Positions 33,900 through 41,377 of a DNA stretch of 48,441 nucleotides are shown one piece after another. The stretch is from Chloroflexota bacterium. Lineage in GTDB: Bacteria; Chloroflexota; Dormibacteria; Dormibacterales; Dormibacteraceae. The DNA is taken from the NCBI GenBank assembly GCA_005880795.1, contig VBGP01000020.1:1-48441 (forward strand), read 5' to 3'. The notes beneath the pieces are model-generated. The model did not search any database. It had not been told where the DNA came from and saw nothing but the letters and a program-made list of their open reading frames with translations. The translations under genes were made by a program, and so were the position numbers. How positions within the stretch are numbered: the first letter of the stretch is position 1; every line of letters begins with the position of its first letter.

Positions 33900-33981
33900 G
33901 TATAAGGTGAGCGGCTTGCGGGCGGGATCGAAGCGAACCTTCCGCTCCGTCAGCGCGTCGCGGACGCGGAGAGGTTTCGTT

Positions 33982-35208
33982 CTAGCTCGGACGGGCTACG
34001 ACGGCTGCGTCCGCGCGCAGCGCCTCGACCTTGTTCGTCGACTCCCAAGGCACGCCCAGGTCGTCGCGACCAAAGTGCCCGTAAGCAGCTGTCTGGCGGT
34101 AGATCGGACGCAGCAGGTCCATGTTCGCGATGATCGCACCAGGTCGCAGGTCGAAATGCCGGCGAACGAGCGTGAGCAGCTCGTCTTCCGACTTGGTGCC
34201 GGTGCCGAAGGTCTCCACCGCGATCGACGTCGGGTGAGCGCGACCGATCGCGTAAGAGACCTGCACCTCGCAACGATCCACAAGACCAGCCGCGACCAGG
34301 TTCTTGGCCACGTGCCGTGCGGCGTACGCGGCGGAACGGTCGACCTTGCTCGGGTCCTTGCCGCTGAAGGCGCCGCCGCCATGGCGCGCCACACCGCCGT
34401 ATGTGTCGACGATGATCTTGCGCCCGGTGAGGCCGGCGTCCGCCGCCGGGCCGCCGAGGACGAAGTGACCGCTGGGGTTGACCATGATCTTGGTCGCGGC
34501 GTCGACCACCTGGCCTCTCAGCACCGGGTTGATCACGAGCTCGCGCACGCCCTCGGCGATCTCTTTCTGCGTCGCGCTCGCGGCGTGATGGGACGAAACG
34601 ACGATCGCCTCGATGCGCTTGGGACGGCCGTATTCGTACTCGACCGTGACCTGTGTCTTGCCATCGGGGCGCAGGAAAGGCAGAGAACCGTTCTTTCGCA
34701 CCTCGGCCAGCTTCTTCGCCAGCCGGTTGGCGAGGGAAATTGTGAGCGGCATCAGCTCGGGCGTCTCACGGCAGGCAAAGCCGATCATCATGCCCTGGTC
34801 ACCCGCGCCCTGGAGCTCGAACGGGTCGTCTTCCAACGAACCTTCACGCTCTTCGAGTGAGTGATTGACTCCCGCGGCGATGTCTGGCGACTGCTCTTTC
34901 AGATAGACCTGGATCAACGCATGGTCGGCGTCGAACCCGATCTGCTCGTCGTTGTAGCCGATCGAGCGAATCGTGTCGCGGATGGTGCGCTGGATGTCGA
35001 GGTCCGCGTGCGTGGTGACCTCACCGATTACGACACACAGACCCTTGGTGATCGCTGTTTCGCAGGCGACGCGGGCGTTTGCGTCCTGGGCCAGCATTCC
35101 ATCTAGGACCGCGTCCGAGACCTGGTCGCAGATCTTGTCAGGATGCCCTTCGGTGACGGATTCAGACGTGAGCAGAAAGGACGGCGATGAGCTGAAGCTG
35201 GTTGTCAC
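33982..35208 (-). CDS. metK: S-adenosylmethionine synthase
   Basis: A 408-residue enzyme that makes S-adenosylmethionine from methionine and ATP. Family motifs are present in order: [34 protein letters not shown] and the phosphate-binding [19 protein letters not shown]. Metal and substrate residues are intact. The length, 408, is slightly longer than the Escherichia coli enzyme (384), mostly at the N-terminus. It starts with GTG and has no visible Shine-Dalgarno sequence. Only 15 bases separate it from the preceding small gene, too few for a SAM riboswitch. Confidence 0.96.
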   Translation of the reverse strand: MTTSFSSSPSFLLTSESVTEGHPDKICDQVSDAVLDGMLAQDANARVACETAITKGLCVVIGEVTTHADLDIQRTIRDTIRSIGYNDEQIGFDADHALIQVYLKEQSPDIAAGVNHSLEEREGSLEDDPFELQGAGDQGMMIGFACRETPELMPLTISLANRLAKKLAEVRKNGSLPFLRPDGKTQVTVEYEYGRPKRIEAIVVSSHHAASATQKEIAEGVRELVINPVLRGQVVDAATKIMVNPSGHFVLGGPAADAGLTGRKIIVDTYGGVARHGGGAFSGKDPSKVDRSAAYAARHVAKNLVAAGLVDRCEVQVSYAIGRAHPTSIAVETFGTGTKSEDELLTLVRRHFDLRPGAIIANMDLLRPIYRQTAAYGHFGRDDLGVPWESTNKVEALRADAAVVARPS

Positions 35209-35223
35209 AAGGAGGGATGATAA

Positions 35224-35487
35224 CTAAGACCCGTTGTGGTGCCGGCTGTCTTCCGGGTCCTGCCCGAGCAGCTGCGCCTGCAGGGCGAAGATGTCATCGA
35301 GCACGCGGTCGATGCGGCGACCCTCCAGCCTGTGGTCGGCGATGACCCCGGCACGCTCGAGATGCCGCCGCAGCGACGCGCCCAGCGGGCCATCGATGCG
35401 CACCTGCCCGCGGACCTGCGCCTCCTCGAGCAATTGAAGGCACCGGTCGAGGGCAATCTGCCTCGAGCGGTGCGCCCGGACGTTCAC
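35224..35487 (-). CDS. Small helical protein downstream of the Rieske gene, unknown
   Basis: An 87-residue protein with a largely helical composition (ALDRCLQLLEEAQVRGQV, then LGASLRRHLERAGVIAD and RIDRVLDDIFALQAQLLGQ). I recognise no family and no signal or membrane segment. Its GTG overlaps the Rieske stop as GTGA, so it is translated with it and the ECF sigma gene. A role in the same regulatory or redox unit is inferred from this coupling only. It ends 15 bases before metK. Confidence 0.65.
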   Translation of the reverse strand: MNVRAHRSRQIALDRCLQLLEEAQVRGQVRIDGPLGASLRRHLERAGVIADHRLEGRRIDRVLDDIFALQAQLLGQDPEDSRHHNGS

Positions 35488-36134
35488 TCCGTTCCCAGCA
35501 CCTCGATGCGTCCGGCGGTGGTGACGCGCACCTGCACCGGGTTGAGCGCAGGCAAGGCATAGCCGTCGGTCGGCTTGCCGTCCGGGTGGAAGGAGGCTGG
35601 ATGGCACGGGCACGCCAGGTGGGTGTTGCTGCGATCCCACCAGAGCTCGCACGGCAGGTGGGAGCAGATGGACGAGACCGCGGTCACCGTCTGGCCGCGC
35701 CGGAACAGGAACGCTCCGACGCCGCCGGCCTTCACGCGCTTGCCCTGGCCCTCCACGAGGTCGCTCATCGCGGCCACGTCGATCCAACGACCGTTGACCG
35801 GATCGATCGTGGCGCCCGCCACCGGCATGATGCCTGGCTGCGTGGCCCGGCCCAGCAGTGTCCCTCCCGCGACGCCCGCCGCCAGGCCAAGGCCGGCGAC
35901 CAGCGCGGCGCGGCGCGTCACCCGGTCTTGCTTCGGCTCCTGTTCCAGCAACGACGCGAGACTCTTCCGAAAAGCCGGGTGCATGCGCTGGGAGCCCTGG
36001 CGGGCCGCCGCCAGCCTCGCCGCCGCCGTGATCGCGCCCTTTTCCTCCGCGTCGCCACCGCGCAGCTTCAGACGGCGGCCGCGGAGCAGGTCGGAGACGA
36101 TCTTGTCGATCCGGTTCTCGCGCTTGCCGTTCAT
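35484..36134 (-). CDS. Membrane-anchored Rieske [2Fe-2S] protein coupled to an ECF sigma factor
   Basis: A 216-residue protein. Residues 1-72 are a charged, helical cytoplasmic part (IDKIVSDLLRGRRLKLRGG). A Tat-like or simple anchor segment follows at 74-95 (RRAALVAGLGLAAGVAGG). The C-terminal Rieske domain has box I CSHLPC (ligands Cys157, His159) and box II CPCHPAS (ligands Cys175, His178), with Cys162 and Cys177 as the disulfide pair of high-potential Rieske proteins. It overlaps the sigma gene upstream (ATGA) and the small gene downstream (GTGA). A long cytoplasmic N-terminus before the anchor is unusual for bc-type Rieske proteins and matches anti-sigma topology; that role is inference. 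Confidence 0.85.
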   Translation of the reverse strand: MNGKRENRIDKIVSDLLRGRRLKLRGGDAEEKGAITAAARLAAARQGSQRMHPAFRKSLASLLEQEPKQDRVTRRAALVAGLGLAAGVAGGTLLGRATQPGIMPVAGATIDPVNGRWIDVAAMSDLVEGQGKRVKAGGVGAFLFRRGQTVTAVSSICSHLPCELWWDRSNTHLACPCHPASFHPDGKPTDGYALPALNPVQVRVTTAGRIEVLGTE

Positions 36135-36658
36135 TCCGGGCGCACCTTTGCCGCCGCCCGCAGCGCGCGGAGCTGCATCACCTTGATGGCGCCGACCGTC
36201 GATTTCATTTCCGAGGCAACTTCCTTCAACGAATACCCGTGCAGGAAACGCAGCTCCAGGACGCGCCTGTAGTTGTCGGAGAGCTGGGCCAGGATCTGCT
36301 GGACCGTTTCCGTCCCTTCTTCTGATGGCGGCCCCAAGGCGATCGGCATGGCGAGGTCTTCGCGGAGCTCGGACTCAGAAAGCCCAAGGCGCGTGCTCCA
36401 GAAAGCGCCGAGCACCGACCGGGCCGTGGCGAAGAGGTATCCCCGGATGGCGCTTGCCGGTGCGCCCTCGCGAAGCCGGGGGATCGCCTTGAGCGCGACC
36501 TGCTGTGTGAGATCTTCGGCGTCTGCCCGGTTGCCAACTCGCGCGTAGATGAACGCGTAAACCAGCTCCAGTTCGTCGAGCGCGATGTCGGTCGCGCGCG
36601 CAGAGGTGGGAAGCTGCAGGACCTGGCCCGGCTCGGACGCCGGTTCTTCCGATGTCAT
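36131..36658 (-). CDS. ECF-type sigma-70 factor next to the Rieske gene
   Basis: A 175-residue ECF sigma factor. Region 2 includes YAFIYARVGNRADAEDLTQQ with VALKAIPRL. Region 4 includes LAQLSDNYRRVLELRFLHGY, then SLKEVASEMKSTVGAIKVMQ as the recognition helix. About 25 residues precede region 2. It overlaps the Rieske gene by ATGA and follows a 36-residue lipoprotein gene by 7 bases. Its target promoters cannot be predicted from this window alone; autoregulation through the upstream gene's promoter would be typical. Confidence 0.92.
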   Translation of the reverse strand: MTSEEPASEPGQVLQLPTSARATDIALDELELVYAFIYARVGNRADAEDLTQQVALKAIPRLREGAPASAIRGYLFATARSVLGAFWSTRLGLSESELREDLAMPIALGPPSEEGTETVQQILAQLSDNYRRVLELRFLHGYSLKEVASEMKSTVGAIKVMQLRALRAAAKVRPE

Positions 36659-36665
36659 GGCGCGG

Positions 36666-36776
36666 TTACGTGAACAGGTAGGGTTTGGGCGAAGGCGAAG
36701 GGGTTGCGGCCGACCCGCCGCCGCAAGCCATCGCGAAAACCGCGACTGCGGCCAGAGCGAACCATGCCCTTGGCAT
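36666..36776 (-). CDS. Micro-lipoprotein of 36 residues
   Basis: A 36-residue open frame with a complete lipoprotein signal: MPRAWFALAAVAVFAMAC, Cys18 in an AMAC lipobox, then a short GGGSAATPSPSPKPYLFT tail. The mature part is only 19 residues, Pro- and Ser-rich. It lies 7 bases before the sigma gene and follows the hairpin after the DUF4349 gene. No strong ribosome site is seen. It may be a genuine tiny lipoprotein or the worn start of a once longer one. Confidence 0.5.
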   Translation of the reverse strand: MPRAWFALAAVAVFAMACGGGSAATPSPSPKPYLFT

Positions 36777-36796
36777 TACCAGTGCAGGTTACTCGA

Positions 36797-36824
36797 GCGG
36801 GTCCCGGATTCATCCGGGACCCGC
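36797..36824 (-). terminator. Strong hairpin terminator after the DUF4349 gene
   Basis: GCGGGTCCCGGAT (36797-36809) and ATCCGGGACCCGC (36812-36824) are perfect inverted copies separated by two bases, giving an 11-base-pair stem with a small loop. It starts 9 bases after the DUF4349 stop on the minus strand. An outer GCAGG/CCTGC pair (36784-36788 and 36825-36829) could extend it. There is no T-run, as is common in GC-rich genomes. It separates the DUF4349 gene from the sigma unit. Confidence 0.75.
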
Positions 36825-36832
36825 CCTGCTGT

Positions 36833-37741
36833 TTACGCGTGTTTTGGCTGGGGCGTCCGCCGGCGGCGCCAGACCAGGAAACCGATCCCGGCCAACACCA
36901 GGAACGGACCGATCGCTCCGAGCCCGCTGACGAAGTAGTCGATCGTGGTCACGAAGTTGTGGGCGGCGCCGCTGAGGGCGGTTGCAAAGCCCCAGTTGTC
37001 CGAGGACGCGGCCTGTGCCGGGGCGCCGGTCTCGGCAATCGTCACGGACACGTTGCTGTACGAGGTGTTGTCGTCCAGGTACTTGATCTGACCCTTCAGC
37101 TGCTCGATCTGGGCGGTGATCTGGCCGATCTGGTTCTGGACCGCGATGATGTCGTTGATGTTCTGCGCCTTGGTCAGCAGGGCGAGCATCGCCGCGTGCT
37201 GGGCTTCGGCGTTGGCGAGGCGAGCGCGGAGGTCGACGTACTGAGCGCCGACGTCGGTGCCGGTTATGTGCTCGCTCTGCACCTTGCCGACTTTCGACAG
37301 CTGGTCGATGGTGTCGTCGAAGTGCGCCGCCGGGACCATGAAGCTGATCACGCCGGTACGAATCTGGCTGTTCTCAGAGCTGGTGGCGGGATTCGCCTGC
37401 GCGTCAGTCCCGGCGATGTAGCCACCCTCTGACTCGACCAGCGTGCGCACCTGCGTCAGCTTCGAGTCGAACAAACCGTTGCCGACCGTCATGCTCAGCT
37501 GCGCCTGCCGGATCACCGGCGGGCCGCTGAGGGCCGGAACCGTGTCGCCAGGCAGGGTGGTCGTGCCTCCTGTCGTTCCACTGGGCTGGCCGGCGGCCTT
37601 GGAGCCCTGGCCGCCACCCGACACGGGCTGCGAGAGCGAAGCGCCGCCGTTCGACGAGGTGGCTCCGCCGCCGGAAACACTCCCCCCGCCGCAGGCGGCC
37701 GCCGCCGCGAGGATGCTGACGATGACAAGGACCTTCTTCAT
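36833..37741 (-). CDS. DUF4349 lipoprotein
   Basis: A 302-residue envelope protein. The lipoprotein signal ends in AAAAAC with Cys17. A low-complexity linker rich in Gly, Ser and Thr follows (about 18-70), then the DUF4349 domain: IRQAQLSMTVGNGLFDSKL, GGYIAGTDAQANPATSS and ITGTDVGAQYVDLRARLANA. A coiled-coil region (about 165-225) includes NQIGQITAQIEQLKGQIKYL. A C-terminal membrane segment (about 272-290) ends in WRRRRTPQPK. DUF4349 proteins have no fixed function. AGGAGG lies about 10 bases before the ATG. The gene diverges from the ABC-F gene with a 73-base gap. Confidence 0.9.
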   Translation of the reverse strand: MKKVLVIVSILAAAAACGGGSVSGGGATSSNGGASLSQPVSGGGQGSKAAGQPSGTTGGTTTLPGDTVPALSGPPVIRQAQLSMTVGNGLFDSKLTQVRTLVESEGGYIAGTDAQANPATSSENSQIRTGVISFMVPAAHFDDTIDQLSKVGKVQSEHITGTDVGAQYVDLRARLANAEAQHAAMLALLTKAQNINDIIAVQNQIGQITAQIEQLKGQIKYLDDNTSYSNVSVTIAETGAPAQAASSDNWGFATALSGAAHNFVTTIDYFVSGLGAIGPFLVLAGIGFLVWRRRRTPQPKHA

Positions 37742-37814
37742 TTGAGCCGGCCTCCTGGGCGCGAGATTTGATTTACAGAACGTCGGGTAGGCCGTCACGT
37801 AACAATTGGCGCTC

Positions 37815-39401
37815 ATGATCCAGGCCCGAGGTCTCGCCATCGACGTCGCAGCGCGCCGAGTGCTGTCCGACGCGAGCTTCACCGTTGCCGCGGGGGACAA
37901 GGTCGGCCTCGTCGGCCGCAACGGCGCGGGCAAGACAAGCCTGCTGAAGGTCCTGGCCGGGGACGACGACGCTGCGGGCGGGATCGTGCTGCGCCGAGGA
38001 ACCCTGGGCTACGTGCCGCAGAATCCTCGGCCGCGCACCGAGGCCGCACACACAGCGCTCTCCCACATCCTGTCAGGGCGTGGGCTCGACAGCGCGGCGG
38101 CGCGCCTCGCCGAGCTGCACCAGAAGCTGGAGCACGACCACTCCATCGCCAGCATCGAGAAGTATTCCGAGGCGGAGGAGCGCTACCGGATGGACGGCGG
38201 ATACTCCGGCGAGTCCGAGTCGCGCCGCATCGCCGCCGGGCTGGGCCTCCGGCTCGACCGCGTGGACCTGCCGCTCAGCGTGCTCTCAGGTGGCGAGCGC
38301 CGCCGGGTGGAGCTGGCGCGCGTGCTTTTCGCGGACGCCGACCTTCTGCTGCTGGACGAGCCCACCAACCACCTGGACAGCGACGCCAAAACTTGGCTGA
38401 TGGACTTCCTGCGCGAGTATCGCGGCTCCGTGATCGTCGTGAGCCACGACCTGGCACTGCTCGACGCTTCGATCACCCGAGTGCTGCACCTCGACTCGGG
38501 CAAGCTCATCGAATATCGGGGCACCTACTCGCAGTACCAGGCAGCGCGGCGCCTCGAGGAGAAGCGGTTGACTTCGCTCGCCCACCGGCAGCAGGCCGAG
38601 ATCCAGCGACTGAGCCTGCTTGCGGAGGTGATGCGCCGGCAGACAGCAAAACGCGCCAAGCAGGCCCACTCGATCTTCACCCGCGTCGAGCGCATGAAGG
38701 CGCAACGCGTGACCGCTCCGCGGCGCGAGCGCAAGGTCAAGATCAGCTTCCCCGACCCGCCGCACAGCGGTCGCATCGTCCTGCACTCGACCGGCCTCGC
38801 CAAGGGTTACGGCGGTCCACTCGTTTTTCGCGACGTGTCCTTCGAGGTGGAACGGCACGAGCGACTCCTCGTGATGGGCTTGAACGGCGCGGGCAAGACG
38901 AGCTTGCTGCGCATCCTGGCGGGGCAGAGCGAACCGAATGCAGGGTCATTTCGCCTGGGTCACGGCGTTTCGCTGGGCTACTACGCGCAGGAGCACGAGG
39001 GGATCCGGTCCGGGGTCACGGTGCTGGCACACATGCGCGAGCAGTCGGACGCCGAGGAACGCGTGCTGCGGGCCCTGCTGGGCATGCTCGGGCTGACCGG
39101 CGACATCGCTCGGCAGGATGCGGGGACGCTGTCCGGCGGCGAGAAGACGAAGCTGGCGCTCGCCCAGCTGGTCGCCGGACGCCACAACCTGCTGCTGCTC
39201 GACGAGCCGACGAACAACCTGGATCCGCCGTCTCGGTCCGGGGTCGCGCGGTCCCTGGCGGAGTGGCCGGGCACGATGGTGATCGTGAGCCACGACCCGG
39301 AGTTCGTCGAGGCGCTGCACCCAGGTCGGGTTCTGTTCATGCCGGAAGGCCGGCTCGACTACTGGGACGAAGACCTCCTCGACGTCGTCTCGATGGCCTG
39401 A
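37815..39401 (+). CDS. ABC-F family ATPase
   Basis: A 528-residue soluble protein with two ABC domains and no membrane segment. The first has Walker A GRNGAGKT at 34-41, LSGGERRR and LLLLDEPTNHLD. A charged linker (about 240-310) has AKRAKQAHSIFTRVERM. The second has GLNGAGKT, LSGGEKTK and LLLLDEPTNNLDP. ABC-F proteins act on the ribosome E-site, as translation factors (EttA, Uup) or antibiotic-protection proteins. The linker is of moderate length, not diagnostic for resistance. ATG is chosen over a TTG three codons earlier. Confidence 0.94.
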   Translation: MIQARGLAIDVAARRVLSDASFTVAAGDKVGLVGRNGAGKTSLLKVLAGDDDAAGGIVLRRGTLGYVPQNPRPRTEAAHTALSHILSGRGLDSAAARLAELHQKLEHDHSIASIEKYSEAEERYRMDGGYSGESESRRIAAGLGLRLDRVDLPLSVLSGGERRRVELARVLFADADLLLLDEPTNHLDSDAKTWLMDFLREYRGSVIVVSHDLALLDASITRVLHLDSGKLIEYRGTYSQYQAARRLEEKRLTSLAHRQQAEIQRLSLLAEVMRRQTAKRAKQAHSIFTRVERMKAQRVTAPRRERKVKISFPDPPHSGRIVLHSTGLAKGYGGPLVFRDVSFEVERHERLLVMGLNGAGKTSLLRILAGQSEPNAGSFRLGHGVSLGYYAQEHEGIRSGVTVLAHMREQSDAEERVLRALLGMLGLTGDIARQDAGTLSGGEKTKLALAQLVAGRHNLLLLDEPTNNLDPPSRSGVARSLAEWPGTMVIVSHDPEFVEALHPGRVLFMPEGRLDYWDEDLLDVVSMA

Positions 39402-39408
39402 TGCTGGT

Positions 39409-39444
39409 CCTCCCCATTCATGGGGAGGTGTCGGCGAAGCCGAC
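39409..39444. repeat. REP-like pair of hairpins
   Basis: CCTCCCCA, TTCA, TGGGGAGG (39409-39428) forms an 8-base-pair stem-loop; GTCGGC, GAA, GCCGAC (39430-39444) forms a second of 6 base pairs. The following GGAGGGG could compete with the first stem. From memory, the pattern GGGGAGGTGTCGGCGAAGCC recurs in intergenic regions of many GC-rich bacteria. It lies 8 bases after the ABC-F stop and may terminate its message. Only one copy is seen in the window. Confidence 0.5.
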
Positions 39445-39489
39445 GGAGGGGCTGACCCGACCCACCCAATGCCGAGCGACAATAAGTGC

Positions 39490-39735
39490 GTGAGCGTCGA
39501 GATCACGGAAGTGGTGATGCCGGAGCTGCAGGGCGCCGAAGAGATCACGGTCGGGGCGTGGGGCAAGCAGGAGGGCGAGCACGTGGACGAGGGCGAGACC
39601 TTGATGGAGGCGCACACCGACAAGGTCAACGCCGAGATCCCCTCCCCCGTCGCGGGCGTCGTCGAGGCCCTGCTGCTCGAGGTCGGCGACCCCGTGGTGC
39701 CGGGACAGCCGATCGCGCGAATCACGCCGGACTGA
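39490..39735 (+). CDS. Free-standing lipoyl/biotinyl-domain protein
   Basis: An 81-residue single domain of the lipoyl/biotinyl carrier fold. It starts ITEVVMPELQG, shows VGAWGKQEGEHVDEGETLME and carries the attachment hairpin HTDKVNAEIPSP, with Lys in the DK-V motif used for lipoate (biotin carriers have MKM). The C-terminal half is GVVEALLLEVGDPVVPGQP. It has no E2 catalytic domain. A start at ATG seven codons earlier is possible. Its stop is followed after one base by the sarcosine-oxidase-like gene, so the two are one unit. Confidence 0.85.
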   Translation: MSVEITEVVMPELQGAEEITVGAWGKQEGEHVDEGETLMEAHTDKVNAEIPSPVAGVVEALLLEVGDPVVPGQPIARITPD

Positions 39736-39736
39736 C

Positions 39737-40843
39737 GTGCGGGTCGCTGTGATCGGAGGCGGCGCGATGGGCGCCGCGACGTCCTGGAGGCTCGCCAAGC
39801 GCGGGGTCCACGTCGTCTGCTTCGACCGGCACTCGCCTCCGCACGCCCAGGGCTCGACGCACGGCGAATCGCGCATCATCCGCACCGCCTACTTCGAAGG
39901 CGCCTGGTACGTCCCGCTATTGCAGGAGGCCTTTCCTCTATGGCGAGAGCTGGAGGCCATCAGCGGCGAACGTATCTTGACCATGACCGGCGCGCTGATG
40001 ATCGGCGACGCCACGTCGGACGCGGTAGTCGGCGCGCAAGCCTCGGCGAAGGAGCACGGCCTGGACGCCGAGCTCCTCGACACCGACTCACTGCGGCGCA
40101 GGTATCGCGGACACGTCGTGCGGGATGGCGACGTCGCTGTGCTCGACCGCCAGGCCGGCGTGCTCAACCCTGAAACAGCGGTTGGCGCGATGCTGGCGCA
40201 GGTGCCGCAGGTCGTCCGCGACACGGAGGTGAAGTCGATCGCGGAGCTGCGGTCGAGCTTCGACGCGGTGGTCGTCGCCGCGGGGCCATGGACTCCGGAG
40301 CTGATCGACTGGATCCCGCTTCGGGTCGAGCGCCAGGTGCACGGATGGTTCTCCCTCGCGCGAGACGCCGACTGGTTCGGCCCCGATCGATTTCCTGCTT
40401 TTGTCCGGCAATCGGGTGAGTCAAGCTTCATGTACGGCATCCCCAGCCTGGACGGCAAGACGGTCAAGGTGGGGCGGCACCACGATGGAGAGACGACAAC
40501 ACCGCAAGCCATCCGCCGCCGCGTCGACGACTCCGACGTCGACCCGCTGCGCCTCCTGACCTCGACGTACCTGCGCGGCGTAAGCGGACACGTGACTCGA
40601 ACGCTGACCTGCATGTACACCAACACTCCGGACGGTCACTTCGTGATCGACTTCAGCCCGGAAGACGCTCGAGTGGTCGTGATCAGCGCGTGCTCAGGTC
40701 ACGGATTCAAGTTCGCGCCGGTGATCGGCGACATCGCCGCCGACCTCGTCTGCGACGGCGGCACGAAACGTGACATCTCACGCTTCTCGGCGAGCCGGTT
40801 CGCGGCCTCGCACGTACCAGGCGACCACGGCGATCACGACTAG
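39737..40843 (+). CDS. FAD-dependent amine oxidoreductase, monomeric sarcosine oxidase/MTOX type
   Basis: A 368-residue DAO-family flavoenzyme. The N-terminal FAD motif is VAVIGGGAMGAATS. HGESRIIRTAYFEG is the substrate-side block of sarcosine oxidase and N-methyltryptophan oxidase. The covalent-FAD Cys is probably Cys292 in TCMYTNTPDGHF, and the C-terminal FAD region is ISACSGHGFKFAPVIG. It likely oxidises an N-methyl amino acid to an imine with O2. GTG is the start. The last 66 bases overlap the convergent DedA gene. Confidence 0.9.
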   Translation: MRVAVIGGGAMGAATSWRLAKRGVHVVCFDRHSPPHAQGSTHGESRIIRTAYFEGAWYVPLLQEAFPLWRELEAISGERILTMTGALMIGDATSDAVVGAQASAKEHGLDAELLDTDSLRRRYRGHVVRDGDVAVLDRQAGVLNPETAVGAMLAQVPQVVRDTEVKSIAELRSSFDAVVVAAGPWTPELIDWIPLRVERQVHGWFSLARDADWFGPDRFPAFVRQSGESSFMYGIPSLDGKTVKVGRHHDGETTTPQAIRRRVDDSDVDPLRLLTSTYLRGVSGHVTRTLTCMYTNTPDGHFVIDFSPEDARVVVISACSGHGFKFAPVIGDIAADLVCDGGTKRDISRFSASRFAASHVPGDHGDHD

Positions 40844-41377
40844 CAACGCGATCGCGATCGCACCCTTCTCGAGCGGGCCGCTGATCCGGTCGTAGTTGCG
40901 GCCGAGCACATAGCCGACAATGCCGAGCGCTGCGCACCAGGGCAGCGCGCCGACGAAGGTCAGGATCGAAAACCTCAGCAGGTCGATCCGCGCGAGCCCG
41001 GCGGGAAAAGAGATGTAGGTCCGAATCACGGGTAGCACTCGCCCGACCAGCACCGCGAGCAAGCCCCAGCGCCGAAACCATCCGTCCGCGATCTCGAGGT
41101 GGTGGCGGCGGATGCCGATGTAGCGGCCGGGGCCCAGGAGCAGCGGTTCGCCGAAGCGAGCCGCCACGCCGTATGCGATCAGGGATCCCACCAGGTTCGC
41201 GACGGCGCCCGCGACGATCGCCAGGACGAGGTTCATGTGGCCCGAGGCAGCGAGAAGGCCGGCGGTCGGCATGATCACCTCGCTTGGAAAGGGAAAGCCG
41301 CAGCTCTCGCCGACCATGAGGACGAACACGGCGAGAAGGCCGTAGCTCGCGATGAAATTGCTGACGGCGGCGGTCAA
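40778..41377 (-). CDS. DedA family membrane protein
   Basis: A 199-residue protein of the DedA/SNARE-associated family, membrane proteins implicated in undecaprenyl-phosphate or lipid translocation. The motif GESCGFPFPSEVIMPTAG follows the first segment. GSLIAYGVAARFGEPLLL and the Arg-rich part LVGRVLPVIRTYISFPAGLA are present, then ILTFVGALPWCAALGIVG. TTG overlaps the upstream stop (TTGA), so it is coupled to the DUF6941-like gene. The 3' end overlaps the flavoenzyme gene. Confidence 0.93.
   Translation of the reverse strand: MTAAVSNFIASYGLLAVFVLMVGESCGFPFPSEVIMPTAGLLAASGHMNLVLAIVAGAVANLVGSLIAYGVAARFGEPLLLGPGRYIGIRRHHLEIADGWFRRWGLLAVLVGRVLPVIRTYISFPAGLARIDLLRFSILTFVGALPWCAALGIVGYVLGRNYDRISGPLEKGAIAIALLVVIAVVAWYVRGREPARREA

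Noticed and set aside
35209-35223. A SAM riboswitch upstream of metK
   Set aside because: Only 15 bases separate metK from the previous gene; there is no room for one of the known SAM aptamers.
35217-35360. A plus-strand ATG after a perfect AAGGAGGG (35209-35216)
   Set aside because: The frame stops after roughly 46 codons, lies antisense to the small gene coupled to the Rieske gene, and its product has no features. The Shine-Dalgarno match is on the wrong strand for metK.
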